Positions 22,321-34,103 are shown, numbered from the stretch's first letter. The stretch is DNA of 64,000 bases from Petaurus breviceps papuanus (GCA_028583685.1 JAMXIF010001195.1:12402200-12466199), one strand, 5' to 3'. Translations and numbers: made by a program. Notes: generated from the letters alone by a model not told the origin.

Positions 22321-23199
22321 TCATTAGAAATTAGTTTTCTTTGAATTTTTTGTCACTGGCCCAGAGCACTAAGACTTTACGAAGGTAGATGTGAAAGGCA
22401 GTCCTTGAACTCACATTTTCCTAGTAGAAAGTAGCTCTCCGTCTATTCTAACATGCTCCCCTCTCAAATGATTCTAAACTATCGTATAAATTGTGCTTTT
22501 CACATAATTCTGTCCCTCATATGAACTCCTAAAATATGGAGGTGATCATTGAGGAATGATGTCAAGACATCAATTTAAATCTCTAAGGAGGGAATGTAAT
22601 TACGTTTGCCTGAAGTAATAGATTCTGAAAGATAAAAACAGATGATTAATTTATGTTTATCATTGTGTTAGGCTTTGGTGGCTTTTTTGGGGGGGGAGCT
22701 GTGTTTCAGTTTAATCTTGAAATTTTAAAGAAGATATAACTCAAAATAAAGTATAATTTACAAAACTGTATGTTTCCTTACATTTATGAATAGATTATGA
22801 ATTGAAGATCTTGCAAATTACAGGGGAAAGCATCCTAGCTGCTTATATTGTTAAAAAAAAAGCCTACTAATATGACAGTTCTGCATTGAAGTTCATAACT
22901 GCCAGGATTGAGTTGCCAATGGGACAGGCAGTCACCATCCCCATTCCTAACTGGTTAGTATCTGGGGTGGGCAGCATGAACCTTGAAGTTAGCAATAGAG
23001 GAAGTGAGAGCAGGATGGGGAATTTATTATGATGTTGAAATGATCTCTATCAGTCAAAGTTTACAGCTGTTGGGGGTGAGGAAGGTGGCAACAGTTACAG
23101 AGGATCAGGGCTGGAAATGTAGAAAGTACAAGTTTCAGGCAGCGAGAAAGAGAGAATTTGTATATGTGAAGGTGTATCCTTGGCTCCTTGTTTAAGCTA

Positions 23200-23530
23200 A
23201 TCCTTCTTTTCCTGCTCTTGATCGATTCACTCCCACTGCCTCCAAGAAGTTAGTTGTCCTAGCAAGCCTTTTAAGTATTTTTGGTGTCTCCTTTACTGGT
23301 TCCTTCTTGTCTGCCTATAAGCATTTCTTTGCCTCTACAAACCTGAAAAGGCTTCTCTTGACCCTCTTACCCCATTTAGTTACTGTTCATCTCTTTTCTC
23401 CACTCTACCTTGGAAAAGTATTCTATATCCAATGCTTCTGACATCTTCATCAGGTATTCTGTCCTCAGGCCCTTGCAGTTTGATACCTAACCTCACTGCT
23501 TTCCTGAAGTTTTCTCAAAAGTCCTAAGAT
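23200..23530 (+). repeat. L2 LINE ORF2 fragment
   Basis: Pyrimidine-rich L2 coding text, e.g. 'gtctgcctataagcatttct', the counterpart of the 'tgcctacaaacatgc' landmark. It appears to continue at 23705-23865 after a MIR3-like SINE. Confidence 0.45.
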
Positions 23531-23534
23531 CATA

Positions 23535-23705
23535 GACTCAGAGCTGGAAAGGACAAAAGGCCATCTTGTCCTTCACCCTCATTTTATAGATGAGGAAGCT
23601 TAAGGGAGGTTAAGTCCAAGGTCATGCAGGCATTACATGATAGAGGCAGGATCTGAACCCAGGTCCGTTGAGTCCAGGGCCAATATGAACTCCATCCCAC
23701 TGTTA
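23535..23705 (-). repeat. MIR3-like SINE, antisense
   Basis: Best copy of this family here: 'agactcagagctggaaagga', 'attttatagatgaggaagct', 'gatctgaacccaggtccgtt', 'gaactccatcccactg'. Confidence 0.65.
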
Positions 23706-23867
23706 TTGCCCTCCTTGTAATGGCATCAAAGCTAGGGGATTAATTTTTAGCCCTCAACTTCCTTGACTCATCTGCCTTTTTCTCCATTGACTTTGGCCTC
23801 ATATATACCCTTTTTCCTCTGCCTCCTTTTGCTGGCTTTCATTTTCTTCCTAAACTCTTTAAAGTTC

Positions 23868-24122
23868 TTGCTGTTGTTTATTCATTCAGTCATATCCAGC
23901 TCTTTGTGACCCCATAGACCATAGTATACCAAGAAACCTTCAGTTTTCTTGGCTAAGATACTGAGGTGGTTTGTCATTTCCTTCTCCAGTGGATTAAGGC
24001 AATCAGAGGTTAAAAAATGCCCAGGGATACACAGTTAGAAAATATCTTGGGCCAGATTTGAACTAAGATCCTTCTGACACCAGGTCTAGCATTCTATCAA
24101 TGGAGCTACCTGACTGCCTCCA
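23868..24122 (-). repeat. CORE-SINE with RTE-type tail, antisense full length
   Basis: Starts with the antisense RTE-like tail ('ttgttgtttattcattcagt', 'catatccagctctttgtgac'), then 'gtttgtcatttccttctcca', and ends with the head 'ctatcaatggagctacctga'. Confidence 0.8.
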
Positions 24123-24329
24123 AGGTAGTTGTTCCAAAAGGTTTTACCCTTGGTTCTCTCTCTTTTATTTTTCTTTCTACATCTTCTTCCTTGGCAATTC
24201 ACTCCTAAGGCTTTAACTATTATGTCTGTGCAGAAGAATCTAGAATAGATAGTTCTGTCTTTGACCACTGTATTATAGATTAGTATTTCTAGACATCTAT
24301 AAGATACATCTAATTCTATATATAATTGG

Positions 24330-24776
24330 TGTCATGATTGAAATGAAAGTAAACTGAGGCACAAAGTTCCAAGCACGTTGAATTTATTGGTAAAGATAGC
24401 AATTACCAATAAAATGGTTTTTTCATCTCCTCACTAAGCTAAAAAAATATAGTAGGGCTTGTTAGCCTCCCTTTAGTTTTGGGAAGTACAAGAGAACAAA
24501 GAACAGGAAGCGTCACAGATGGAAAACAATATGATTATTCACAAAGTCTGAAGTATCTTAGATGATGGAAAACGGTATGACTGGAGGGAAGTTTGGAATG
24601 CAGAGCTAGCAACAGCCCTTCCTTCATTCTTGTTGATGGGAAAAGCTCTTTGATGGCATCCACCTGCTTGCCTAGTTAGTGTCACAGGAGTAAGAGATTG
24701 GACTTTCTTGCAGGACAGCCAGTGTTACAGAGATAACAGACCAGACTCCCTGGCACCCAACTGCACCCTTCAGGAA
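24330..24776 (-). mobile_element. Possible solo LTR fossil
   Basis: Plus-strand text opens 'tgtcatgattgaaatgaaag', which on the minus strand would be an LTR 3' end in ...CA, with AATAAA close by (the complement lies near 24382). The far end abuts the HAL1 TSD at 24777 and is not resolved. No TSD was identified, so this is tentative. Confidence 0.33.
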
Positions 24777-25797
24777 TAACATATCTTTAAAAAAATTTTT
24801 TTTCCAAATGCTTTATTAACTTCTGGTTTATATCATTCATTTCTGCCAGATTTTGAGTTACAGATTTTCTCCCCATTTTTCCCCTACCCACTGCCCCAAA
24901 ATAGCAGTCACACAGGATATCCACTCCTCCAATCTGCTCTCTCCCATGTCTTCTCCCATACCCCCTTTGACTTTTCCAGTAGGGCATGGAGGATCTCTAT
25001 GCCCCAGTGCCAGTATATCTTATTTCCCAATTACATGTAAAATAGTATTATTAATAGTATATATATATATTTTTTTTAACATTTGATTTTAAAACTTTGA
25101 ATTTCAGATTCATTCCCTTCCTCCCTTGTCACCTGTCCTTATTGGGAAGATAAGCAGTTCAGTATAGGTTGTACATGTGTAGCTAATGCAAAACATTAAC
25201 ATAGTAGATATATTGTAAAAGACTGACTATATTTCCCTCCCTCCTATCCCACCTCCCACTTGTTCTGTTCTCTACTTTGATCCTGTACCTTTTCAAAAGG
25301 GGATGCTTCCAGCTTCCCTTCCCCCTAGCCTGCCCTCCCTTCCATCATCCCCCCTCTCATCCCCTTCCCCCCTACTCTTCTGTAGGGTGAGATACCCTAT
25401 TTAGTGTGTATTTCATTCCCTCCCTGAGCCAAATTCAATAATAAGGTTGACCCATTCCCTTTTGCCTTCCTGTTCTGTCTCTCCCCATCTCCTCTCATTA
25501 TATTCCTCTCTCACCTCTTAATTTCACCTTTTAAGTATCATCCCTTCCTATTAAATCACACCTGTGCCCTCTATCTATGTACACCTGTAAACCTATATAC
25601 ACACATTCACATATGTATTTATACACCTGTATACCCTCCAATCAATCGATATATACATATATACATATTTCTATTCCCTGCAACTATTTTCATACTGAGA
25701 AAAGTTTCATCAGTTACAATTATTGTTTTTCCATGTAGGAATGTTAATAGTTCAACTTTGATAAGTTCCTTATGATTTCTTTTCCCTGTTTACCTTC

Positions 25798-26873
25798 TCA
25801 TGCTTCACTTTCTTCTTGTATCTGAATGTCAAATTTTCTATTCAACTCTGGTCTTTTCATCAAGAATGCTTGAAAGTCCTATTTTCCACTGAATGACCAT
25901 ATTTTCTCCTGAAACATGATACTCAGTTTTGCTGGGTAGCTGACTCTTGGTTTAATCCTAGCTCCTTTGACCTCCAGAATATCATATTCCAAGCCCTTCG
26001 ATCCCTCAGTGTAGAAGCTGCCACATCCTGTGTTATCCTGATTGTGTTTCCACAATATTCAAATTGTTTCTTCCTGGCTGCTTGTAATATTCTCTCCTTA
26101 ATCTGGGAATTCCAGAACCTGGCTATAATATTCTTAGGAGTTTTCTTTTGGGGATCTTTTTCAGGAGGTGATCGGTGGATTCTTTCAACCTCTGTTTTGC
26201 CCTCTGGTTCTAAAACATCAGGGCAGTTTTCTTTGAGAACTTCCTGGAGGATGATTTCTAGGTTCTTACTCTGATCATGACTTTCAGGTAGTCCAATAAT
26301 TTTTAAATTCTCTCTCCTGGATCTATTTTCTGGGTCAGTGGTTTTTTGCCATGAGATATTTCACATTGCCTTCTATTCTTTCATTTGTTTGGATCTGTTT
26401 TAACAGTATCTTGATTTCTCATAAGGTCACTAGCTTCCATTTGCTCCAGTCTAATTCTGAAGGAATGATTCTCTTTGGTGAGCTTTTGAGATTCTTTTTC
26501 CATCTGGCAAATTTGGCTTTTTAAGGCATTCTTCTCCTTATTACCTTTTTGAGCCTCTTTTGCCATTTGAGTTAGTCTGTTTTTTTAAGGTGTTATTTTC
26601 CTCAGTCAGGCTGTTGACTCTCATTTCATAATTTTCTTGTATTGTTCTCATTTCTCTTCCCAATTTTTCCTCCACTTCTCTTATCTGCTTCTTAAGGTCC
26701 TCTAAGGCCTGTAACCAGTTCGTATTTTCCTTTGAAGCTTTTGGTGCAGGAGTTCTGACTGCACTGTCTTCCTCCTGTTCCATGCTTTGATCCTTTTTGT
26801 TGCCAAAATAGGAGCGTAATGTTCGGTTGCTCTGTTTATTTTGTTTCCTTTGTCTGCTTATGTCGCCACTCAA
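25798..26873 (-). pseudogene. HAL1 copy A ORF1 (RNA-binding ORF1p-like), broken
   Basis: ORF1p is the L1 RNA-binding chaperone: coiled coil, RRM, C-terminal domain. The N-terminal frame 26873-26541 reads MSGDISRQRKQNKQSNRTLR, then a heptad-rich stretch with LKKQIREVEEKLGREMRTI and LTEENNTLKK typical of the coiled coil. A frame shift near 26560 moves the coil into 26566-26381 (IRLEQMEA). The RRM and CTD text continues antisense to a TGA at 25800-25798. As a broken LINE gene it could not be translated full length. Confidence 0.8.
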
Positions 26874-27308
26874 TCACTTGACCCCTAGGCTTTTTGCCAC
26901 AGTAGGACTCTGCCACCAGCAAGGGGAGCTTCCATACCAAACACTGGGGTTTTGTCAGCTGCTGAAGGTATTAGTTGGGTGCCCTCTTTGAAGCCTCCAC
27001 ACTCTCTGGTAAGCTGGTAGTACACCCCAGGTCCTCCACCCTAGGCCCCAATCCAGATCCAAGCAAGTTAAAGCAAGAGCAACAACTCCTCAGACTGGTT
27101 GCTTGGTCCCCCTACAGCTCTGCAGGCCAGGAGCTGACGCTGCCACATGGGGGTAGCTGCAGGGCCTCCTGCGGCTTCTCACCCTGGGGGAAGAGGCCGA
27201 TGCACTCCCAACTTCTGGATCCCAAAGTCCACACTGTCCTGACCTCTCAATTTGTCCTTAGCATCTATGTGTTGATACTTCTGGAAACCACCACAGCTGC
27301 TGGGGCCT

Positions 27309-27323
27309 GGGGGGGGGGGGGGG
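27309..27323. repeat. Poly(G) run
   Basis: Thirteen or more consecutive G in the HAL1 5' UTR (C-run in sense). Length is prone to sequencing error and could form a quadruplex-like structure. Confidence 0.8.
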
Positions 27324-27812
27324 CGCCTGGGCTCTGCTCCCAGAGACCTGGGCTGGCCGATTCCTGCCGGCCTGCTGGGCTGTCCTCAGTGGGAAGTTAG
27401 CTTCTCTGTGTCATTTTGTGGGTTCTGTAGCTCCAACGTTTTTTCAGAGTCCCCTTTTACTTGAATTGGGGGAGGTGGAAGAATGAGCCCTGCATAAGTC
27501 CTGTTTCAACTCTGCCATATTGACTTTGCCCTGGAGTCTGTTGTAACATATCTTCTAATTGCACATGGGTAGCTAGTTGTACAAAGATAATTTTCTTTAA
27601 ATTAAAGTGAATTATAGGAAAGCTTTTAAACTTAATTGAGAAGGAAAACTGACCTTCTGGACTCATGAACTTAACTCAGGGACAAAGAAACATGGCTCAG
27701 GCAGTTTCATAATAGAATCAATTATGGAATGGAATCAAATATAAAATATCAAATCAGTATTTGATTTTCTCATTGGCATCTCCAACTCATCATGATTCAA
27801 ACTTGGCTTCTT

Positions 27813-28080
27813 AGGCAGCTAGGTGATGCAGTGGATAGAGCGTTGGACCTGAAGGCAGGAAGACCTGAGTTCAGATTTGACCTCAGACACTTATTGGCTG
27901 TTTGACTCTGCAGATGTCCTTTAATTGTTATCTGCCTCAGTTTCCTCTTACATAAAATGGCACTAATAATACCACTTGTTTCCCAGGCTTGTTGTGAGGA
28001 TATGATGATTTGTAAATCATTTTGAACACTTTAACGTGCCACATAAGTACTGCTGTTCTTTTGTTATTACCATTGTCATC
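27813..28080 (+). repeat. CORE-SINE, full length (MAR1-like)
   Basis: Head 'gcagctaggtgatgcagtgg', 'gacctgagttcagatttgac', CORE 'tattggctgtttgactctgc', 'tcagtttcctcttacataaa', tail ending in 'gtcatcatcacc'. Confidence 0.75.
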
Positions 28081-28385
28081 ATCACCCCCCCCCCCTCACC
28101 AAACACATCCCTAAGATCGTCTTCTTGCCTCTAGTCTGGAAAGCCAGACTAGTGTTACCTATTTCAAAAGACCTCATCTCTTTATCTTTTTGCCTGAAGA
28201 ATTTTTGTTTCTCTTTTTAAAGTTCAATTCAAAATATCTTTTCCCAGAGGAAGCACTTTTGAGTTAGTAATAACCTTTCCCTCATTGAATCTCACCTGTT
28301 TATTGACTTCTCCTTCTCGTATTGAAATATAATGAATTCCTTTGCACTTCCATAATTTTTGCATGTATTATAGTCCCTTATTAGA

Positions 28386-28500
28386 CCAGAGAGGGGGAAC
28401 CTGAAGCCTCAAGACCACATGTGACCCTCTAGGTCCTCAAGTATGGTCCTTTGATTGAATCCAAACTATGAAGAGGCCACAAGTTCCCCAGCCCTATACT
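28386..28500 (+). mobile_element. Small hAT-like MITE remnant
   Basis: Ends are imperfect inverted repeats: 'gagggggaacctgaagcc' on the left and 'ggccacaagttccccagcc' on the right. The interior 'ccctctaggtcctcaagtat' is familiar from a mammalian hAT-type MITE. Possible 8-bp flanks (ttagacca/ctagaatg) are poor matches. Confidence 0.45.
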
Positions 28501-29055
28501 AGAATGTGATGTCAGTAACGGTGGGACCTCTCAGCTTTCCAAGGACCTAGTATAGTACTTTGCAGGTAGTAGTTGCTTAATAATGATTTTTAATTGTATT
28601 TAAATTTATACTACTCTGACTCTTCGAGGACTTGCTCTGGAATGTGTATATATCTGGGGGGCATGTAAGTATGTGATTATATCAGATACCTTACTGTTCC
28701 ACACTTGCTACTCTGCACATTGACTGGTGTTCCAACCCACCTGGACACACTTGTTGTCCCTTAGGTAAAATATAATCCTGAGACATGTTTCTAAATTTGA
28801 CTTCTCCTTCTCCTATCTTGACAGCTGTTAACTTTTGAGATTCATTATATTCTAGCCTGTCCTCTAAAATCCTGCCTGCTAATTTATAGCTTTAAACTTC
28901 TCAACCACCCTAGTTAATCATAGTAAAACTCTTAGGCATTTTTATCAGGTATGTTAATTTATAAGTCGACAAGTATTAGCATCAGTGATGTGCTTAGGCC
29001 TGTGTTCAGAATAAGTACTTTGCCATCCTTACAATGCTGCATAGAGGCTAGCGGT
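28501..29055. other. Unassigned non-coding stretch
   Basis: No exon recognised. Pyrimidine-rich text at 28740-28910 may be worn L2. Confidence 0.35.
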
Positions 29056-29059
29056 TATC

Positions 29060-29245
29060 GTTAATGCTGATGCTGTATAAAGCTTGCTTTGTCTAATTGT
29101 TTACATGTTGTCTCCCCCATTAGATTCTAAGATCCTTGAGGGAAGGGCCTGTCTTTTGCCTCTTTTTGTCTCTGACACTTAGCATAGTCGGTGCCTGGCA
29201 CATAAGTAGGTGCTTAATAAATGTTTATTGGTTGATTGTTAATAA
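29060..29245 (+). repeat. L2 LINE 3' end
   Basis: 'atgttgtctcccccattaga', 'ttctaagatccttgagggaa', 'ggtgcctggcacataagtag' and 'gtgcttaataaatgtttatt' are nearly consensus. Confidence 0.75.
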
Positions 29246-29828
29246 CGATTGAGTTTGAGAATGAAGTGCAATACCGTAAAGTGGTAAGTTCTGCAGTCCA
29301 GGTACGGCAGTTTGAGTTGAGGAAAGTCTGTAAAACTGAATGTGCAGGGATTCCAGTTTAAGACAGTCCACTTTATTTAGTCCATCAGTCTGTAAAGGGC
29401 ATGCAAGGCAGGCGGACAGTCAGTTGGGCCTAGAATTGGATAGGATAGAGGGCATAAATCTGTTCTTGTTTGGGAAATTGCACTTTCAATGACCTCCTGC
29501 TACTCCTCGACACAAATGCCCATCTTTTTGACATAGATGTCCCTTGGAGATGCTGGCTTGCTATGAGCAGTGGAACACGACTGTGTTTGAAGAATCATAT
29601 TTGCCAGTGATTCGAAAGGCGATGGAGAAATATATGTAAGAAGGCAGACATAAAAACATGTTGCCAATGTTTTCAAGGAGAGGTAGAAAAGAAATCTTCC
29701 AGGAAATATATGATTACAGAAGGAGATTGGGCTGGTCATATAATGAGAATGAGGGATGGCTATCCACAAGATCAGTCTTAGAAAGACTCAAAAGTCTACC
29801 TGAATTTCTGTTACCTGTAACATGGCTA
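29246..29828. other. Unassigned stretch
   Basis: The plus (29658-29933) and minus (29500-29769) open frames overlap without domain signatures. The minus peptide is rich in hydrophobic and serine residues. Weak L1-like phrases ('gagaatgagggatggctatc') are present. I see no gene. Confidence 0.3.
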
Positions 29829-30150
29829 TACACACACACACAAAATGCTCTCACACGTGTGTATTTATATATCTACACATATATGTCTATATACGTATTA
29901 TATATAATAAAACATATAAACACATTAAAATGAACCAACATTTATATACATATTTAGCATCGTTTAGCTAACATATTCATATATCATTAAACATACTAAA
30001 TGATATATAATAGTATTATATAACACATGAACATATATTATGTGCACATATGCATATACATGTATGCACATGTGTATATATAGATATGTGTACATACAAA
30101 AACTATATGTGTGTGTATATTAGATAATATGCATATACACACATGCGGTT
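29829..30150. repeat. Long CA/TA/TG microsatellite complex
   Basis: Starts with (CA)n at 29829-29842 and continues as degenerate TATA/ACATAT/TGTGTA units for about 300 bases. Confidence 0.85.
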
Positions 30151-30179
30151 AGTGTGTATATTGTTCGGGCTCTTCTGAT

Positions 30180-30310
30180 TTCACTTTTTATCACGTCATA
30201 TAGAAGTAGATATAGTCCTGACCTTAGAGACCTGTGGTCAAGTCCCTTCCTCTGACACATACTGGATGTGAGAACTTAAGGGCGAGACATTTAACCTCAT
30301 AGAGTTTTAG
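30180..30310 (+). repeat. Degenerate CORE-SINE
   Basis: 'gtcaagtcccttcctctgac', 'acatactggatgtgagaact', 'gcgagacatttaacctcata' weakly follow the CORE-SINE order. Confidence 0.35.
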
Positions 30311-30313
30311 CCA

Positions 30314-30495
30314 GAGATGTCAGTGTTGGGCTCCACACACAGCAATTCAGCAATTTTCCCAAATGTTGGAACCAGATTGGAATGTGATTGGGAAACATAT
30401 AACAAAATATATGAAAATACAATGCAGAATAATGTTAATTTGTCTCTTTCTAAGTCAAAATGTGTCCTTCAGGGGTCCTTTTTTATTTGAGGTTA
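30314..30495 (+). mobile_element. hAT-like non-autonomous DNA transposon remnant
   Basis: Starts 'agagatgtcagtgttgggct', contains 'aatgtgattgggaaacatat' and 'taatgttaatttgtctcttt', then 'gtgtccttcaggggtcct'. Related to 22140-22320. Confidence 0.45.
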
Positions 30496-31129
30496 TATCA
30501 TTTTTCTATTTTTATAGTCTCTAAGATTATAAGTTTCAGAGAGGGTGCTGACTTGTGTTAGTAGAGGGAGTTTCTTTATCTGGGAAATATAGGTCTATTC
30601 CCTATCCCTATATTTAAACATATTTTGTCACCAACCTCCCTTTTGCCTGTCTTTGACTTAACTAATGTTAATGCATCAACATATTCTGTTTACTTGATTT
30701 AGAAGAGCTTATCAAATTTTATGTGAAACTTTTCTATCTCTCATCCTTTGCAACAAATGTTGGAACATGATAACCACTGATTGTTATGGTTTATGACCAT
30801 TGTGAACATTGCAAAGGTAGATGATTAAGTAAACCATGAAATTATGTTTTGATTACCTTTTGTCACATGATGAAACCAATTCCACCACCCCTTTTGCCTA
30901 TCTAAGAAAACTCTGTATGCTCTCCTTTCAATTGGCTGCAACTTCCTTGGATCTTTTGGTTTAATTTATAGATTAAATGTCAATATTTATGCAGATCAGA
31001 TCCTTCTATTGTATATCTATTGTATATTGTACGTACATATTGTATATAACTCCTAATATTGTATATCTATTATTTTCCATTGAGCTAAGATGTGACATAG
31101 AGAATTCTAATGATTAAGTTTGATATTTA

Positions 31130-31298
31130 TAGATATATTAAAAAAAACAAGAAAATACAAACTGTTAAGAACCACATGTAATAATACTCGAATTAGCTGG
31201 TAATAATAAAGATATAACCCCAAATCACCATAAAATACTACCTTCTAACCCCTTAGAATGCCAAAAATAGTATAAAAAAAGTTATAAAATTCAATATT
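31130..31298 (+). repeat. L1 fragment (5' side), split by HAL1
   Basis: 'taccttctaaccccttagaa' followed by 'tgcc' matches the L1 ORF2-end landmark 'cacacc..ttagaatggc'. The element resumes at 34104 beyond the HAL1 insertion, so HAL1 copy B landed in an older L1. Confidence 0.5.
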
Positions 31299-34088
31299 GG
31301 GGGTGGAGTCAAGATGGCAGAGTAGAAGCAGGACCTCCCTGCTGCTCTGGCCTCCACCTTCCCCAGTCCATGTAAAAAAGGGGACTCTAAACAAACTTTG
31401 GAGCTGCAGAACCCACAAAATGACACAGAGAAGCTAACCTCCCGCTGAGGACAGCCCAGCAGGCCATCAGGAATCAGCAGCTCAGTGCTCTGGGAGCCAA
31501 GCCCAGCCCCAGGACGAGGCTTTAGCCCCAGGGGGGGCCTGACCAGTTGCTGGCAGTGGGGACTCCAGATCAGCCGCAGCTGTGGCCGCAAACAGATTTA
31601 TCAACACATAGAAGCAAAGGACAAAGTGAGAGGTCAGTGCAGTCTGGACTTTGGGATCCAATAAGTGGGAGTAGCCGCTGACATGCCGGCACAGTCAGTC
31701 AGTACCACGTGGCAGCTTCAGCTCCTGGCCTGCAGAGTGTAGGGGGACCAAGCACCAGTCTGAGGGGTAATCACTCTTGCTTTAACCTTCTTGGATCTGG
31801 ATTGCAGTCCAGGGTGGAGGTCCTGGGGTGTGTGTCCAGCTTGCTAGAGCATGTGGAGACCTCAGAGAGGGCACCTATCTAAACCTCTGGCAGCTGAGAA
31901 AACACCAGCATTTGGGATGAAAGCTCCCCTGTCTGGTAGCAGAGTTCTACTGTGGCAAAAAGCCCAGGGGTCAAGTGACTGAGGGGCAAAATGACCAGGT
32001 AAAGGAAACTAAGCAGACAGAAGATTCCAACATTACACTCCTATTTTGGGGACAAAAAGGAGCAAAGCATGGAACAGGAGGAAGACAGTGAAGTCAGAAC
32101 TCCTGTACCAAAAGCTTCCAAGGAAAATACGAGCTGGTTACAGGCCATAGAGGACCTTAAGAAGCAGATAAGAGAAGTGGAGGAAAAATTGGGAAGAGAA
32201 ATGAGAACAATGCAAGAAAAATATGAAATGAGAGTCAAGAGCCTGACTGAGGAAAATAACACCTTAAAAATAGACTAACTCAAATGGCAAAAGAGGCTCA
32301 AAAAGGCAATAAAGCCTAATTTGCCAGATAGAAAAAGAATCTCAAAAGCTCACTGAGGAGAATCATTGTTTCATAATTAGATTGGAGCAAATGGAATCTA
32401 ATGATTTTATGAGAAATCAAGATGCTGTTAAACAGATCCAAACAAATGAAAGAATAGAAGGCAATGTGAAATATCTCATGGGAAAAACCACTGACCTGGA
32501 AAATAGATCCAGGAGAGAGAATTTAAAAATTATTGGACTACCTGAAAGCCATGATCAAAGTAAGAACCTAGAAATCATCTTCCAGGAAGTTCTCAAAGAA
32601 AACCGCCCTGATGTTTTAGAACCAGAGGGCAAAATAGAGGTTGGAAGAACCCACCGATCACCTCCTGAAAAAGATCCCCAAAAGAAAACTCCTAGGAATA
32701 TTATAGCCAGGTTCTGGAATTCCCAGATTAAGGAGAGAATATTACAAGCAGCCAGGAAGAAACAATTTGAATATTGTGGAAACACAATCAGGATAACCCA
32801 GGATGTGGCAGCTTCTACACTGAGGGATCAAAGGGCTTGGAATATGATATTCTGGAGGTCAAAGGAGCTGGGATTAAAACCAAGAGTCACCTACCCAGCA
32901 AAACTGAGTATCATGTTTCAGGGGAAAATATGGTCATTCATTGGAATAGAGGACTTTCAAGCATTCTTCCTGAAAAAACCAGAGTTGAATAGAAAATTTG
33001 ACATTCAGATACGAGGAGGAAAAGAAGCATGAGAAGGTAAACAGGGAAAAGAAATCATAAGGAATTTACCAAAGTTGAACTGTTTATATTCCTACATGGA
33101 AAAATGATAATTGTAACTGATGAAACTTTTCTCAGTATGAAAATAGTTCGAGGGATTAGAAATATCTATATCTATATTTATCGATCGGAGTGTATATGGG
33201 TATATAAATACATATGTGAATGTGTGTATATAGGTTTACAGGTACACATAGATAGAAGGCACAGGACCAATTTAATAGGAAGGGATGATACTTAAAAGGT
33301 GAAATTAAGAGGTCAGAGAGGAATATAATGAGAGGACATGGGGAGAGACAGAATGGGGGTAAACTATCTCATATAGAAAAGGCGAGGGAAAATGGTTACA
33401 ATGGAGGGGAAGAATAGGAAGGCAAAAGGGAATGGGTCAACCTTATTCCCATTGAATTTGGCTTGAGGAGGGAATGAAATACACACTAAATAGGGTATAT
33501 CACCCTCCAGGAGAGTATGGGGTAAGGGGTTGAGAGGGGGATGATGGAAGGGAAGGCAGCCTGGGGGGGAGGGAAGTTGGAAACACCCAGTTTTGAAAAG
33601 GGAGGGCATCAAAGTAGGGAGTAGAACAAGTGGGAGGTGGGATAGGAGAGAGGGAAATATAGTCAGTCTTTTACAATATATCTACTATGTTATTGTTTTG
33701 CATTAGCTACACATGTACAACTTATACTGAACTGCTTATCTTCCCAGTAAGGGTGGGTGACAAGGGAGGAAGGAAATGATTCTGGAATACAAAATTTTAA
33801 AATCAAATATCCAAATATATACATATATATGCTATTATTAATACTGTTTTACATGTAATTGGGAAATAAGATATGCAGGCGCTGGGGCATAGAGATGCAC
33901 TGGAAAAGTCTAAAGGGGTATGGGAGAAAATATAGGAGAGAGCAGATTGGAAGACGGGGTAGCCTGTGTGACTGTTATTTTTGGGCGGTAGGTAGGGGAA
34001 AAACTGGGAGAAAACTTGTAACTCAAAATCTGGCGGAAATGAATGATGTAAATCAGAAGTTAATAAAGCATTTGAAAAAAAGAAAAAA
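31299..34088 (+). mobile_element. HAL1 (half-L1) retrotransposon, full length, copy B
   Basis: A complete 2.79-kb insertion with a perfect 15-bp TSD, ataaaattcaatatt (31284-31298 and 34089-34103). The 5' UTR opens 'gggtggagtcaagatggcag', the classic L1-type start. ORF1 lies at 32069-33032. It is followed by about 1,050 bp of 3' UTR with a TA/TG microsatellite at 33160-33250 and a tail with AATAAA (near 34060) and A-rich end. There is no ORF2, so transposition depends on L1 reverse transcriptase in trans. The copy is head to head with copy A. Confidence 0.93.
32069..33032 (+). pseudogene. HAL1 copy B ORF1 (ORF1p-like), broken once
   Basis: The N-terminal frame at 32069-32278 (69 codons) gives the coiled coil: LKKQIREVEEKLGREMRTMQ and MRVKSLTEENNTL. 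It stops early, and the open frame resumes at 32382-33032 (216 codons). This second part holds the end of the coil, the RRM (LENRSRRENLKIIGLPES near residues 41-58; RTHRSPPEKDPQKKTPRNI, residues 89-107) and the CTD (IIARFWNSQIKERILQAARK; LRDQRAWNMIFWRSKELGLK; then YPAKLS, the hallmark ORF1p motif). The TGA at 33032 is followed directly by 3' UTR. The coiled coil and RNA-binding domains are those of L1 ORF1p, which coats the element RNA in cytoplasmic particles. Confidence 0.85.
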
Positions 34089-34103
34089 ATAAAATTCAAT
34101 ATT

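Larger units (their letters stand above)
24788..27543 (-). mobile_element. HAL1 (half-L1) retrotransposon, full length, copy A
   Basis: Minus-strand element of about 2.76 kb bounded by a perfect 11-bp TSD, taacatatctt (24777-24787 and 27544-27554). The 5' UTR starts near 27535 with the L1-type 'caatatggcag'. ORF1 follows, then about 1 kb of 3' UTR with an internal TA-rich microsatellite (about 25575-25670), and a short A/T tail. No ORF2 lies between ORF1 and the 3' UTR, which defines HAL1. Over about 145 bases of ORF1 I count two differences from copy B, so both are recent. Confidence 0.9.

Noticed and set aside
26975-27400. 141-codon GC-rich plus frame with apparent start
   Set aside because: It is the antisense of the HAL1 copy A 5' UTR; GC-richness and openness come from that UTR.
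31253-31591. 112-codon minus frame
   Set aside because: Antisense of the HAL1 copy B 5' UTR, mirror of the previous case.
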